A stretch of 64,000 nucleotides of DNA from Mastigias papua. Its lineage: Eukaryota > Cnidaria > Scyphozoa > Rhizostomeae > Mastigiidae. Below, piece by piece: positions 21,050 through 31,546 of this stretch. The translations under genes were made by a program, and so were the position numbers. The stretch is taken from positions 12,606,359 through 12,670,358 of the forward strand of contig OZ025268.1 in NCBI GenBank assembly GCA_964019165.1, in the 5' to 3' direction. The notes below the pieces were generated by a model. It was given only the letters and a program-made list of their open reading frames with translations. It made no database searches and was not told the DNA's origin. How positions within the stretch are numbered: the first letter of the stretch is position 1; each line of letters opens with the position of its first letter.

Positions 21050-21158
21050 GAACGTCTCCCGCCAAAATATTGCTATTAAAGTTTGGATCGAGGCAGGCCT
21101 CTCTTTCTTTGATAATGATAGCGATGGGCCACACGCAAAACCTCAATCTCACATCAAA
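21050..21158 (-). repeat. Right terminal inverted repeat of the transposon
   Basis: 109 bp, 105 of which match the inverted left terminus once the LINE is removed. The first codons of the transposase follow on the minus strand within about 50 bp. Confidence 0.9.
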
Positions 21159-21557
21159 TACAGATCTGAAATACATATGGCTACCATCAATAGATAGAAG
21201 ATTGTTAGTTATGTTCAAGGCAATTTCCTTTTTCGTTTCACTGGCTTCATATTTTCTTGGATGAATTATGAAATTTTGTTGCAGAAAAATCCTTTTATGG
21301 ACGGATTATCCGGTAAAATCCGGCGGAACTCTATGAAAATGACCGGTAAATCCGGTTCCGACCGGACTCTGAATATGCTGATCCGGTACACCTCTATTTG
21401 CCAGTGTGATCGGGAACAGGGCATTACTGTATAGTTGTGTTGCTGAAGGTATATACCTCTACAATATGTCATATGAAGTACTTGTTAGCCATTTGCAGGC
21501 GGATGGGGATAGTAGTTATGTGCGTGAAACGGTTATCTAATCTTCACCAAAAATATT
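21159..21557. other. No gene; CCGGT-rich short repeats
   Basis: Between 21298 and 21392 the motifs CCGGTAAAATCCGG, CCGGTAAATCCGG and CCGGACTC recur, as seen in some MITE interiors. No termini were identified. Confidence 0.4.
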
Positions 21558-23335
21558 TCATTTCATTTCATTTTTCATTCTTTATTCACGGTAACCCCGT
21601 CGGCAAAGGCTGTTTTTCAGGTGGTCGTGAAAAAAATAAAAGAAAAATTTAAGTCTACAATTTACAGGTAAAATAATCTACAATCGAAAATAAATAATTT
21701 AATAACAACGCTAAGTTAAAGTTAAAATCAAAACATAATTATCATGCAATCTTTAAAGCCGATATTTAAAAGCAAATAAAGAGGGCGCTTGCTTGACCTC
21801 AGGTTCAAGGCTGTTCCACACATTTACACCACGATATGAGAATGATTTTGCCCATTGCTGGTTTTGAAAAGAGGGATGCGTAGGTCATATTCGGAGTTTC
21901 TCACCTTGACGGCGCCCCGTGATGAGTTCTTAGAAAAGACATTAGAGAGATATGTCGGTACGAGACCATTTAAGGAGTTGTAAACGATCGTCGCAGTCTC
22001 TCGTTTTATGATTTCAGCGATATTTGGCCAGTTTAACCTTTGTATAAGGGCATCTGCAGGTGCATCATAGCTACTGTTTGTTACAATTCTGGCTGCGCGA
22101 TTTTGTAACTTCTGCAGGGTAAGTCTTCTGGATTCCCCACAGCTCCCCCACACAGTAGCAACAGTAGCGGAAATGCGGTTCAACGATACCACTATACATT
22201 TGGCTAAGAGTTTCTTGGGGTAGTATTTTCTTAGCACACTTTAAAAACCCTATGGCACGAGAGACCTTAGCACGCAAGAATCTAGTGTGCTCATTCCAGA
22301 CAAGATGTTGATTTAGCTGAATTCCCAAGTACTTAGTTTTCTCAACAATCTCAATCTGTGAATCACCTATAGCAAAGGAGGGGGACTGAACTTTTCCTTC
22401 AGAGATCTTTTTACGCTTAGGTCGAGATCCTACGACCATAGCTTGAGTTTTAATAGCATTTAAAGACAATTTATTTCCTTGAAGCCAATGCTTAAGGCAG
22501 TTTAGGTCTCTACTTAGGTCATCGTTGAGTTCATCGATGTTATTGGAAGAATATGATATGGTTGTATCATCCGCATACATGGTAACATGACTATTTAGAA
22601 GACAAGATGGCAGATCATTAATATATGTCAAAAACAGAAGGGAACCAAGACAAGAGCGTTGTGGCACCCCACAATTAATATTTTCAAGCTTTGAGGAAAC
22701 CCCATTAACTCTGCAGGATTGCATTCTGTTATCCAGATAAGATGCCAACCAGTTATTCTCAAGACCTATGATACCATACTTCGTCAGGTTTTTGAGAAAA
22801 ATTTCATGATCGACGGTGTCAAAGGCTTTTTTGAGGTCTATGAACACCATCGCAGTATATTGCCCCTTATCCGTATTAATATACCATTCGTTCGTACAAT
22901 TTAGCAGACAGGTGACGACTGAGTGCAGCGATCTGAACCCAGACTGTTTGGAAAAAAGTAGCCAGTTTTTGTCCAGTTAGTCGTAAAGATAGTTGTAAAC
23001 CAACTTCTCAAAAATTCTGGACAGAAACGGCAGCACTGAGATCGGCTGTAATTAGAACGATCATTTGATTTACCACTTTTAAAGCTAGGGGCCAACTTTG
23101 CAATTTTCCAACTATCTGGGAATACACCAGTTGCAACTGAAAGATTAAAAATGTCACACTGTGATAGAGCAATAACGGGTAGGCCTATCTTCAGAAAATA
23201 ATTAGCGATACCATCAGGATCAGATCCTTTAGATGTTTTGAAATTGCCGAAAACCCTCTCTAACTGGGACCTATTGATAGCTTCGAATTTAAAGTTTCGA
23301 AAATATTAGGGGATGGATTGGTTGTTCTGGTAAAT
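21558..23335 (-). mobile_element. CR1/L2-like LINE, 5'-truncated, frameshifted
   Basis: Read from 23335 down. The region before the RT core is 'KTSKGSDPDGIANYF', 'GVFPDSWKIAKL'; the core has 'VFIDLKKAFDTVDH' (about 22845), 'CGVPQRSCLG' (Gly to Arg next to the usual VPQGS), 'MYADDT' (about 22580) and 'KYLGIQLN'; the C-terminus has 'VWGSCGESRRLTLQKLQNRAARIVTNSSYDAP' spread over a frameshift near 22150. The 3' UTR ends in a (TGAAA)n-like tail at 21558-21580. At least three frame breaks make it inactive. It is related to, but distinct from, the LINE at 49956-51281. Confidence 0.88.
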
Positions 23336-23429
23336 ATTCAGCATTAAAGAGTTTTCATGAATACGGATATGGATACGGTTACTATCTTTCACATCATTAG
23401 CCGTGACTAAGAATTTAGAACATGTTTTG

Positions 23430-24009
23430 CTCTTACAGCAGGGGTGGATTTGCTGCAGTGGCCACGGAAATAATTTTCAAAATGGCCGAGGAGATAGGAT
23501 TTCTCTGCGTTGCCATAGAAGCAACATTAGAAATCTTCAATACCTGCTTTTGGCATCACATGGGAGTAAAGCTACTCATGATTGAGGATCTCCAAAGTTT
23601 GGTCTAGAGGATCAAACCTAACAGCAACGGCCCTAAGCAAAGTTAGGTTCGACAAAGAAGGTATTCGTCAATTGGCCCAAGCCTTGCAATATCACAGCAA
23701 ATTCGATTGTCAAATCATTGCATTTGCTCTGGAACAGATTCTCTGTGTATTTTGTTACGTTATTTATTGTATCCAAACAGACTCAGCGATTTTGAACCTG
23801 TTTGAAAGACCAAAATCCACATTGTCCTTTATAGATAATTACACTTTGGAATTCGTTAATCATAGACATAGTTATCTCCTTTCAATGCTTGACCAGCCTT
23901 GTTTTCTGTAACAAACTGCTTTGGCTTTATAGATGGCACTATCCGACCTATTTGCAGACCATCGAAATGCCAGCGTGTTTGTTACAACGGTCATAAAAGA
24001 GTGCATGCT
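23430..24009 (+). pseudogene. PIF/Harbinger transposase fragment
   Basis: 'RFDKEGIRQLAQALQ' (about 23645-23690), 'LFERPKSTLSFI' (about 23800-23835), 'HRHSYLLSMLDQP' (23860-23900) and 'NCFGFIDGTIRPICRPS' followed by 'NGHKRVHALTFQS' (23914-24009) are successive blocks of a Harbinger/HARBI1-like nuclease. The FIDGT Asp is the first catalytic acid. The second and third catalytic residues are missing because the frame runs directly into LINE ORF1 sequence at about 24010. Frameshifts and internal deletions occur near 23730 and 23905. A host HARBI1-like gene is unlikely given the decay. Confidence 0.82.
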
Positions 24010-24498
24010 CTGACGTTTCAATCAAGATTAGGTGATGCTGAGCAGTATAGTAGGCGATCATGCCTAAGGCTCCACGGTCTGCCTTATCCTGGTGATGGAG
24101 ATGAAACAGCCAAACAGTGCCTTGAAAAAGTGAGAAAGATCATTGAAAAAGAGTTAGATCTAAAAATCCCAGCCAACTGCATAGATCGCGTTCACCGGAT
24201 TGGCCGGAGAATTACGAAAGATGGTGTAATACACCAAGCAGTTATTATCAAGCTTTGGTCGTGGGATCACCGTGTAAGCATTTTTCGTGCAAGAAAGAAC
24301 TTGAAAGATTCTATAGTTATTCTTCTGGATCTCACGCCACGTCGAGCTGCATTACTTTCAGATGCTAAAAAAATCATCAAGGATTACAGTGACGTCAAGT
24401 ATGCCTTCGCTGACATAAATTGTCGCCTGGGGCTGAGATTTACAGGTGGAGAACTTCGTTTTTTCAGTTGCCAAGAAGAGTTTCAGGCTCTTCTTTAA
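24010..24498 (+). pseudogene. LINE ORF1 protein, C-terminal part, fused to Harbinger sequence
   Basis: 'EQYSRRSCLRLHGLP' opens an RRM-like segment common in LINE ORF1 proteins. 'ANCIDRVHRIGRR', 'VIIKLWSWDHRVSIFRARKNLK' and 'YAFADINCRLGLRF' follow to the stop at 24498. ORF1 proteins bind element RNA and act as chaperones. The N-terminal part is missing; instead the frame continues upstream into the Harbinger fragment and gives an uninterrupted 199-codon frame (23899-24498). Confidence 0.8.
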
Positions 24499-25506
24499 AT
24501 GTCTTCGTTTCTTTTGTACGTGAAAATTTTGCTTACAAATTTATTTTGGTGCTTTGATTAGCTTGCTGAGTTTGTTTTAGCGTGTTAAAGGTGGCGTTTC
24601 ACTCTCCCAAACAGTGTACGTACGTTGTTCCTTTTCTTAGTAGCTAATACTTATGATTCTTTCTCGTTACGGTTATCACTGTTTTTGAGCAATCAGAGAA
24701 TTTTTACCATTGCATTTTGGAGAATGAGACGCCGCCCGCTTAGTTAGTCCGCTAGTTTACGATTTTGTATAATTCGCTAGTGATCCCGGTGCTCTCCTTT
24801 GGGAAGTCCCAAACTGTTTCCCATTGCATTGTTTACCAATTAATTTGCAGTATAACCTCTTTCAGATCCTCAATCGATTCACGGGCGAAGGAATGTAAAA
24901 GGAACTTGCGCGAAGAAGGAGACTTTTATAAATAGTTATTATCCTTGCATACTAGAAACTTCTAAAGATTTAACAGTTTGTGACTCCCCAGGAAAGGAAA
25001 CAAAAGAAAAATTGTAAAAAGCACGCACTTGAAATAAACCTAGCTGAAGCTGAGCATGCGCCACGGGCACATCATTTACTAAAAGTCTTCCAATGCACTC
25101 ACCATTATTATTTGTCAACTGTTTTTGTAATCTTAACTTGTATAGATATCTTGTTCGCCAAGAGAAACGGCAGCGGTTTGTCCATGTAATATGCAATGTT
25201 GCAAGGCACGGTCGAGAAACACTCCCTCTCAAATGCAGATTGATGTAAATCAATGGCGGGAAGTAATTGGAACGTTCCGATCTATCGTTCCTACGAACAA
25301 GTGGGTAGCACAAAACAAACTTGCACCTTTTTCAGTACTTCTTCCAATATTAAAGTTATATTGGTTTTGCATTCTTTTTGTTCTTATTGTGATCCCTCTC
25401 TTACCCTTGACAATGACTATTCAGTCATTGGCAAATTTTTTCTAACCGAAATCTTGCTTCCTGCTTATGTTTCCTCGATTATATTTATTCACTAAAACAA
25501 CATTTT
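24499..25506. other. Inter-ORF region of the LINE
   Basis: No domain is recognised in the short frames. A minus-strand 124-codon frame is a shadow. It presumably belongs to the same LINE because it is bracketed by ORF1 and ORF2. Confidence 0.45.
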
Positions 25507-28500
25507 ATGTATTTTTTTGAACTAATGAAACGGGTTCCATCCAATCTTTTAAGCCTTTCCAAGTGGAAAAGAGCGAGAAAAATTGTCCTCACGTACGTTT
25601 ACTTCAATGCAGTTTGCTTAACCTGTCATACGCTTTGCTTGCAATGGCATATGTACAGAAGTATCCTGTTGAGTGGTGGTGTGGAAACGAATCCTGGCCC
25701 GCCTCACGGTTACCTGAGTTTTTGTTCCTGGAACTTGAGTAGTATCTATGCACACGACTTTCTCAGAGTTTCTTTAATCAAGGCATACAACACAGTATAT
25801 AATTATGATTTAATAGGAGTCGTCGAGACCCATCTCGACAATACGGTTGATGAATCTAAATTGGCTATTGATGGCTATTCTTTCTACAAAAGTAACCATC
25901 CTCAACATGGGAAACGTGTAGGGGTTGGGCTCTATGTCAAAGAACCTCTTCCTGCCAAGAAGCGAAATGATCCCGAAACTCTTCCAGAGTGTATTGTTTA
26001 CGAAATGCAATTCAAAAGAAAAAAGTACTTTTTTACTGTCCTCTATAGAAGCCCTAACAGAATTTGAAGTTTTCATAAGTAATTTTGATTTGATGCTTTC
26101 CAAGATGGCTGCCGAGAATCCTTACTGTATAGTCATATCTGGCGATTTCAATGCTTGTTCTGCTCAATGGTGCGAAAACGACTTAGAAAATGATGCTGGT
26201 AAAGTATTTGAACCATTTACAGTTGAAATGGGACTTGAGCAACTGATTTCCCAGCCAACGCACATCATGGGCGAATCACAGTCGTGTATTGATTTAATTT
26301 TCACGGATCAGCCAAATCTTGTCATTGAATCTGGTGTTCATGGTTCTTTGCGTGAACAATGTTACCATCAAATCGTTTATGGTAAAATATCAGTCGACAG
26401 TTTATCTTCACCTCCTTGTCAACGAAGAATTTTGTTCCATGATCGAGCTGATGTCGCTTCAATCAGGAAAAGTATTGAAATTTTGGGTGGTAGGAAGCAT
26501 TTTCAGAAATCGATTGCCCAAATTCAAAGGTGCAGCTGTTAAATGATGGTCTCTTAAATATTTTTTCAAACTTCATTCCTAACAAACAAATCACAGTAAG
26601 GCCGTGGCAGGCACCTTGGATAGCACAATCTATCAAAATCGTTATTCGTAAAAAGAACAGAGCATACAGCACATTTATTAAAACTGGTCAACCAGAAGAC
26701 AGGCGTGAGGGCATTGAGAACATGGTATCTCAAGTTTCAAAGCTTATTGAGGATGCCAAGAACAATTATTTTATAAAACTTGGGGAAAGACTTTCCAACC
26801 CGATAACTGGTATAAAATCCTATTGGTCTTTGGTTAATAAAGTCTTGAATAAAGCCAAAATCCCATTATTTCCTCTCCTGTTAGAAAACGATGTATTCGC
26901 CATGGATTTTACGGCTAAAGCACAAATTTTCAATGACTACTTCATACTCCAACGCACATCATTGGATACTGTTAGCGAAATCCCGCTTTATGTGCAAATG
27001 TGTGCTCCACTGTTAAGCGCTTTCGACATATCAGAAGAGAAAATATTACGGATTATTCGGTCATTAAATCCCAACAAGGCACATGGTTGGGATGACATTT
27101 CAATACGTATGATAAAAATATGTGATACTTCACTGTTAATACATCTCAAGTTAATTTTTGAAGCGTGTAGGGTGCAGGGTATCTTTCCCAAAGTTTGGAA
27201 ACGAGCTCATGTGGCGCCAGTTCATAAAAAAGGCGAGAAAATTTTGAAAACCAACTATCGACCAATATCCTTGCTTCCAATCTTCAGGAAAATACTCGAG
27301 AAGTTGATGTTTGATGCTCTTTATAATCACCTAATCTCCAATAATCTATTAAATCCTAATCAGTCAGGGTTCCGCCCTGGTGATTCAACAACAAACCAGT
27401 TATTATCAGTAGTCCACACTATCTTTGCGGCATTCGACTGCAACCCTCCACTTGATGTTCGTTAGGTATATCTTGATATGTCCAAAGCGTTTGATAGAGT
27501 GTGGCATGAAGGCCTTATCTTTAATTTACGTCGATATGGTGTATCTGGTGAGCTGCTCCTTTTAATCAAAAGCTTTCTCAGAAACCTTAAACAACGTACA
27601 GTTTGAATGGCAAAACTTCCAAAGGGGGAGACATAAGAGCCGGTGTTCCACAGGGTTCAATCTTAGGTCCCCTGTTCTTTCTGGTGTGCATAAATGACTT
27701 GACTAACAACTTAAGTTGCAATGTTAAGCTCTTTGCAGATGATTTATTACTCTTTACAGTTGTCCACAACCGCTCTTGACGTGAATCATGCTTTAGACAT
27801 TATCAAGAGATGGGCTCTTAACTGCCACATGTCCTTTAACCCTGATCTAAACAAGCAAGTAGTAGAAGTTACTTTCGCGAGAAAAAGGGTCCCAGTTCAC
27901 CATCCAATAATCATGTTTAATGATACACCAGTAGTGAATGTTACTCAGCACAAACACCTTGGTTTCATTCTAGATGCAAAATTGTCCTTCTCTGATCATA
28001 TCCAGGCAGCTATTTCTAAATCCAGAAAAGGAATCGGAATGCTGCGCTTTCTCTCCAAGTACTTGCCCCGGAAAACTCTAGTTCTGTAAAATCTGCATAA
28101 AATGTACGTTCGACCATACCTTGACTATAGCGATATCATTTATCATATTCCACATAAAATTTGCGATTATAGTCAACACATTTCATTGACCAATCTAATG
28201 GAACAGCTGGAAACCGTTCAATATTCGGCTGCTTTGGCAGTATCTGGAGCATGGAGAGGTACATCACGTGAGAAGCTCTATGATGAACTGGGGTGGGAAT
28301 CGCTCAACCTCCGTAGATGGAGTAGGCGTCTTGCTCTGTTTTACTAGATTTTTAATACCGTGACACCAGATTACACAAGAATACCAATTCGACCGACACC
28401 AGAATTGTTTTACTCTCTTCGCAAACACAGTGTAGTAGGGAAAATATGTGCAAGAACTGCCAGTTATGAAGCAATTTTCTACTCACACTGTCTATCTGAG

Positions 28501-28890
28501 TGGAATAAACTTCATCCTGAAATTAGATTGTCACCCACAATAAGTGCATTCAAGAATAAATTATCATCACTTATCCGCCCACCCCCCCCCCCCAGCTAAA
28601 CCAATCTTTAGTGTTCATGATCCGAAAGGTTTAGCAATCCTTACGCAATTACGTGTCGGCCTCAGCAAACTCAATTTTCATAAGTTCAGGCATAATTTTA
28701 AGGATACAATAAATCCAATGTGTTCAATAAATGATGGCATCGAGGATACGGGACACTTTTTGCTGTCCTGTCATTTGTATGGTGTACAAAGACATGATCT
28801 TCTCGGCACTGTCAATGCAATATTGCTTACAAAAGGCCTATCTAACCTTTCAAATGAAATGTTGCTTAGAGTTCTTCTGTATGGAAATTA
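25507..28890 (+). pseudogene. LINE ORF2: endonuclease, reverse transcriptase and C-terminal region, frameshifted
   Basis: The N-terminus (25507) is followed by a 2A-like motif. An APE-type endonuclease comes next: 'SFCSWNLSSI', 'LIGVVETHLD' (catalytic Glu), 'VLYRSPN', 'ISGDFNACSAQW' and 'SCIDLIFTD'. The RT follows: 'NKAHGWDDIS', 'NYRPISLLPIFRKILE', 'QSGFRPGDSTTNQL', 'VYLDMSKAFDRVWH', 'AGVPQGSILGPL' (split by frameshifts near 27600-27680), the 'LFADD' pair (about 27730-27745) and 'KHLGFILDAKLSF'. The end has 'GLSKLNFHKFRHNF' and a CCH-like 'CSINDGIEDTGHFLLSCH'. Breaks occur near 26065, 26540, 27465, 27605, 27760, 28090 and 28598. ORF2 would nick the target and reverse-transcribe element RNA. 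Confidence 0.87.
25675..25701 (+). other. 2A-like peptide-coding motif (GGVETNPGP)
   Basis: Residues 57-65 of the ORF2 frame, with the preceding 'SILLS', match the pattern of 2A 'stop-carry on' sequences ([D/G]VExNPGP). N-terminal 2A-like sequences are documented in APE-type LINEs of several invertebrates. Here Gly replaces the usual Asp, so activity is uncertain. Confidence 0.75.
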
Positions 28891-29117
28891 GAGGTTATCA
28901 ATTTATTCAAATTCACAAATTATTAAGGCGACCCTAATGTACATCCATGCATCACAGCGCTTTTGATAGATCGCTCTACTCCTCGTCGTGAACAATGAAT
29001 CCCTCCCATCTTGTGTAATTGTTCACCTATAGATTTGTGTTTTGTTTTCTTTATGTGTTTGTGACAGAAGTCTGTTTCATAATGGGATTCGGGTGAGGCT
29101 CGCTAACCAACCAACCT

Positions 29118-29639
29118 ATGGCTATGGATTACTCGTGCATAACCGATTTTATATAATTCATTAATCAGTTTCGCCTGACACACATTTTGAAACTGACTTC
29201 AAGTTAAGTTAATTGTTAAATGCCACAGGGTTGTTATGTAATCCCATATTCCCTGTGGCATGTTTGCATTATGTTGTGTTATAATTTAATTATGAGCATA
29301 TAAAAAAACGTTTCAATTTATTCTCCTCTGAAATGGACACTCTGTTCGCCAGTATGTGTTAGGAAATATTCACTCCATACTGGTTCGTTTCGTTGCTCAA
29401 ACACAGACTAATCCAAGAAAAAGCTCTAGTGTCATCTCTAATAATTTCTATAATCAGTCTCATCTTATCTCTACTCTATAACCACCAACTAACTGATATA
29501 CATGTAATATGTTCATTATATACCAAAAATCATGTGACTACAAAATGGAACGATAAGGGTACGGTACAAACATGGCACGATACGCACATGGTACGATATA
29601 TGTTCAAAAAATTTCTAAATACCTACAATACTGCTCATA
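29118..29639. other. No gene seen
   Basis: AT-rich flank between the LINE 3' end and the BEL fragment. Short frames have no domain. LTR sequence of the BEL element could lie here but was not identified. Confidence 0.4.
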
Positions 29640-30600
29640 ACAATGGTGCGCATGTGGCGTGATGCTAAGCGTGCATCCTTTGCTGCAGCTCTGCATTGCG
29701 TGTTCCTCCCGGGGTTTCTAATCTCCACAATGTTCTTAGCTCTTTTCTCATTTTCATTCTTTCCTTTAACATGGTCAATGTCCTTAACCTCCTCTCCTTT
29801 TTCATTCACATTCCAACCCGACAAGTCCAAAGGGTATAACTTTTATAGGAGCCTGTTCAAGTATTCCAGCTTACTTGTACCTGTCACTCGTACCTTTGCT
29901 CCATGCGTGATTCCATCCAGACCAACTATTTTTTCTTCTATGCTGCCTATCTTCCAGAATCCTCTTTTCCTGTTTTCGTCACCAATCAGAACAATGTCCC
30001 CTGATTTGATTTTCACTGGTTCTCGATCCCGCAGACGATGCATTTCTTTCAAAGCTACAAGATATTCCTCTCTCCATCGTTTCCAGAAATGACTAAATTT
30101 TTGAGTCAAATATGAAAACTGTTTGGAGAGTTAGTCATGATTTTCAAAATCAGGTTCAAAATAAACATCTGTAGACAAATGTGAAAGTCTTCTTCCATGT
30201 AGTACATGAGATGGAGTAAGAGGCTCCTCACTTAAATTTTCATAAACGTATGTCAGAGGCCTGGAATTTAAAGTGTTTTCGACTTCAAACAAAACAACTT
30301 CTAACTGAAGGTAGGATACTTTTGCACTGCCCAATACTGTCTTCAAACATCTCTTGACACTACCAACTAGCCTCTCAAAGTGTCCACTACACCAAGAAGC
30401 ACGCTCTAAATTGAACAGCCAACTTACCTGTTTACCCACAAGGAAATCCTGTACCTGTTGATGTTTATGTATCTTTCTTAAAACTTTTGCAGTAGACTTG
30501 AATATCTTTGCATTGTCAGAAACTACCAACTTTGCTGTTCCTCTCCTGGCACAGAATGTTCTCAACACATGTGTAGTGATCACATTATTTTCCATTTCCT
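29640..30600 (-). mobile_element. BEL/Pao retrotransposon fragment: end of integrase and C-terminal domain
   Basis: Minus-strand 30595-30131 reads 'LRTFCARRGTAKLVVSDNAKIFK' (second catalytic Asp of the integrase), 'WCSGHFERLVGSVKRCLK' (the Glu region) and 'NSRPLTYVYENLSEEPLTPSHVLHGRRL'. Segment 30109-29843 gives the C-terminal domain typical of BEL pol ('FWKRWREEYLVALKEMHR', 'KSGDIVLI', 'KRGFWKIG'). Segment 29830-29643 is the basic tail. Frames change twice. The fragment is 5'-truncated at about 30600 and has no LTR that I can see. It is not the same copy as the element at 57275-64000. Confidence 0.87.
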
Positions 30601-30920
30601 TACCTTTTCGTTTCTTTTTACTTAGTCCATACTATTTCATCATTCAGTTTCCTATGACTTCCTCTTTCACCACACCATACACTATTCGCCCTTTGTTCTC
30701 GATACTCAGTATCCAACATCACTTCTCATACTTGTCTTCACTTACTTCACTCATCATTACGGCTGCATTTTTGTTTTGTTGACATTACATCATCCCGGGT
30801 AAGGAATATACATAAATTTGGTAGTTTCAGTTTAGAGAATTTAGAGTATATTTTGATTGCTGACAAGAAGAAGATAAAAGAATTGCACAATCTTTTGTCT
30901 ATTTTTGTATCCATCGACTG
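30601..30920. other. No gene seen
   Basis: AT-rich, pyrimidine-rich sequence upstream of the BEL fragment. No feature recognised. Confidence 0.4.
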
Positions 30921-31049
30921 CATACAGAAAAGAACTTCACTATAGCACGAAAAAGCGGGAACATTCTTTTAGCATACTGAATGTTCCCGCTTTTTCGTGC
31001 TATAGTGAAGGTCCGTAGTGCCAACAGACTTTTCACATACAGAAAAGAA
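30921..31049. mobile_element. 101-bp hairpin mini-element with 14-bp target duplication
   Basis: CATACAGAAAAGAA is present at 30921-30934 and again at 31036-31049. Between them, 30935-30966 and 30979-31010 form a perfect 32-bp inverted repeat with a 12-nt loop, followed by a 25-nt tail GTCCGTAGTGCCAACAGACTTTTCA. The tail recurs at 4270-4296. The perfect arms and exact duplication imply a recent, discrete insertion. The class is unknown. Confidence 0.85.
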
Positions 31050-31546
31050 TAGCGAATAGTCTAAAGGGCAACAAGACATGTTCGGTGAGGTGTTTCTTAC
31101 GCATATCAATACTTTTATATTGATATTTACAACAATATAAACATTTAATTGACGTTACGAAAATTCTGATGTAGGTCCCTCACCTCATCCTTAACATTTT
31201 CTCGTCGAATTTAGACGATTAGAAAATCGACCCTAGAGAAAACTGGGGGGGGGCATGACTCCGAGTCCCTCTGTGGCGTCATCACTGGAGGTCAGTCACA
31301 GGTACTCCTGGAGTAGTAGTTTGTGATCTATGGAATGCTTGCAGTAGCACACATTGCAGCTTATTCACAATAGAACTTAAATGCACCAGTTAAGAAGTTA
31401 TATCATTTCAATCAAACAAAACTTGCATACAGAGAAAAAGATCTTCAGTGCTTTAAAGATCCAGATATTTGAAGAAACAGAAATGAATTTGTAATAGGTA
31501 AGCAAAGGTTTCATTAAGTTGTCTTAATTGTTCTGTCCAAATCCGT
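31050..31546. other. No gene seen
   Basis: AT-rich flank; a G-run (ACTGGGGGGGGGC) lies near 31240. It follows the hAT transposase stop on the minus strand and may include its 3' flank. Confidence 0.4.

Larger units (their letters stand above)
15334..21158. mobile_element. DNA transposon carrying an alpha-kinase gene and an integrase-type transposase
   Basis: The right end 21050-21158 is the inverse of the left end, which is split by a LINE into 15334-15372 and 17271-17342. After removing the LINE the two 109-bp ends differ at four positions. Inside are two convergent genes: an alpha-kinase on the plus strand, starting 9 bp inside the left terminus, and an integrase-like transposase on the minus strand, starting within about 50 bp of the right terminus. 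Without the LINE the element is about 3.9 kb. The class is uncertain: the transposase is rve-like, and IS3EU or Ginger groups are candidates. No target-site duplication was clear. Both genes carry inactivating mutations, so this copy is not autonomous. Confidence 0.83.
24010..29115 (+). mobile_element. Two-ORF LINE (jockey/CR1 group), nearly full length
   Basis: Contains an ORF1 remnant, about 1 kb of inter-ORF sequence, and an ORF2 with endonuclease, RT and C-terminal CCH-type region, followed by a 3' UTR ending near GGCTCGCTAACCAACCAACC (29098-29117). It is 5'-truncated inside ORF1 at the Harbinger junction. Three or more frame breaks in ORF2 inactivate it. It is distinct from the CR1-like copies that share the GGAGGGCCCC 3' end. 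Confidence 0.85.

Noticed and set aside
24939..25313. 124-codon minus-strand frame in the LINE inter-ORF region
   Set aside because: No domain, and it lies between two plus-strand LINE frames; considered chance.
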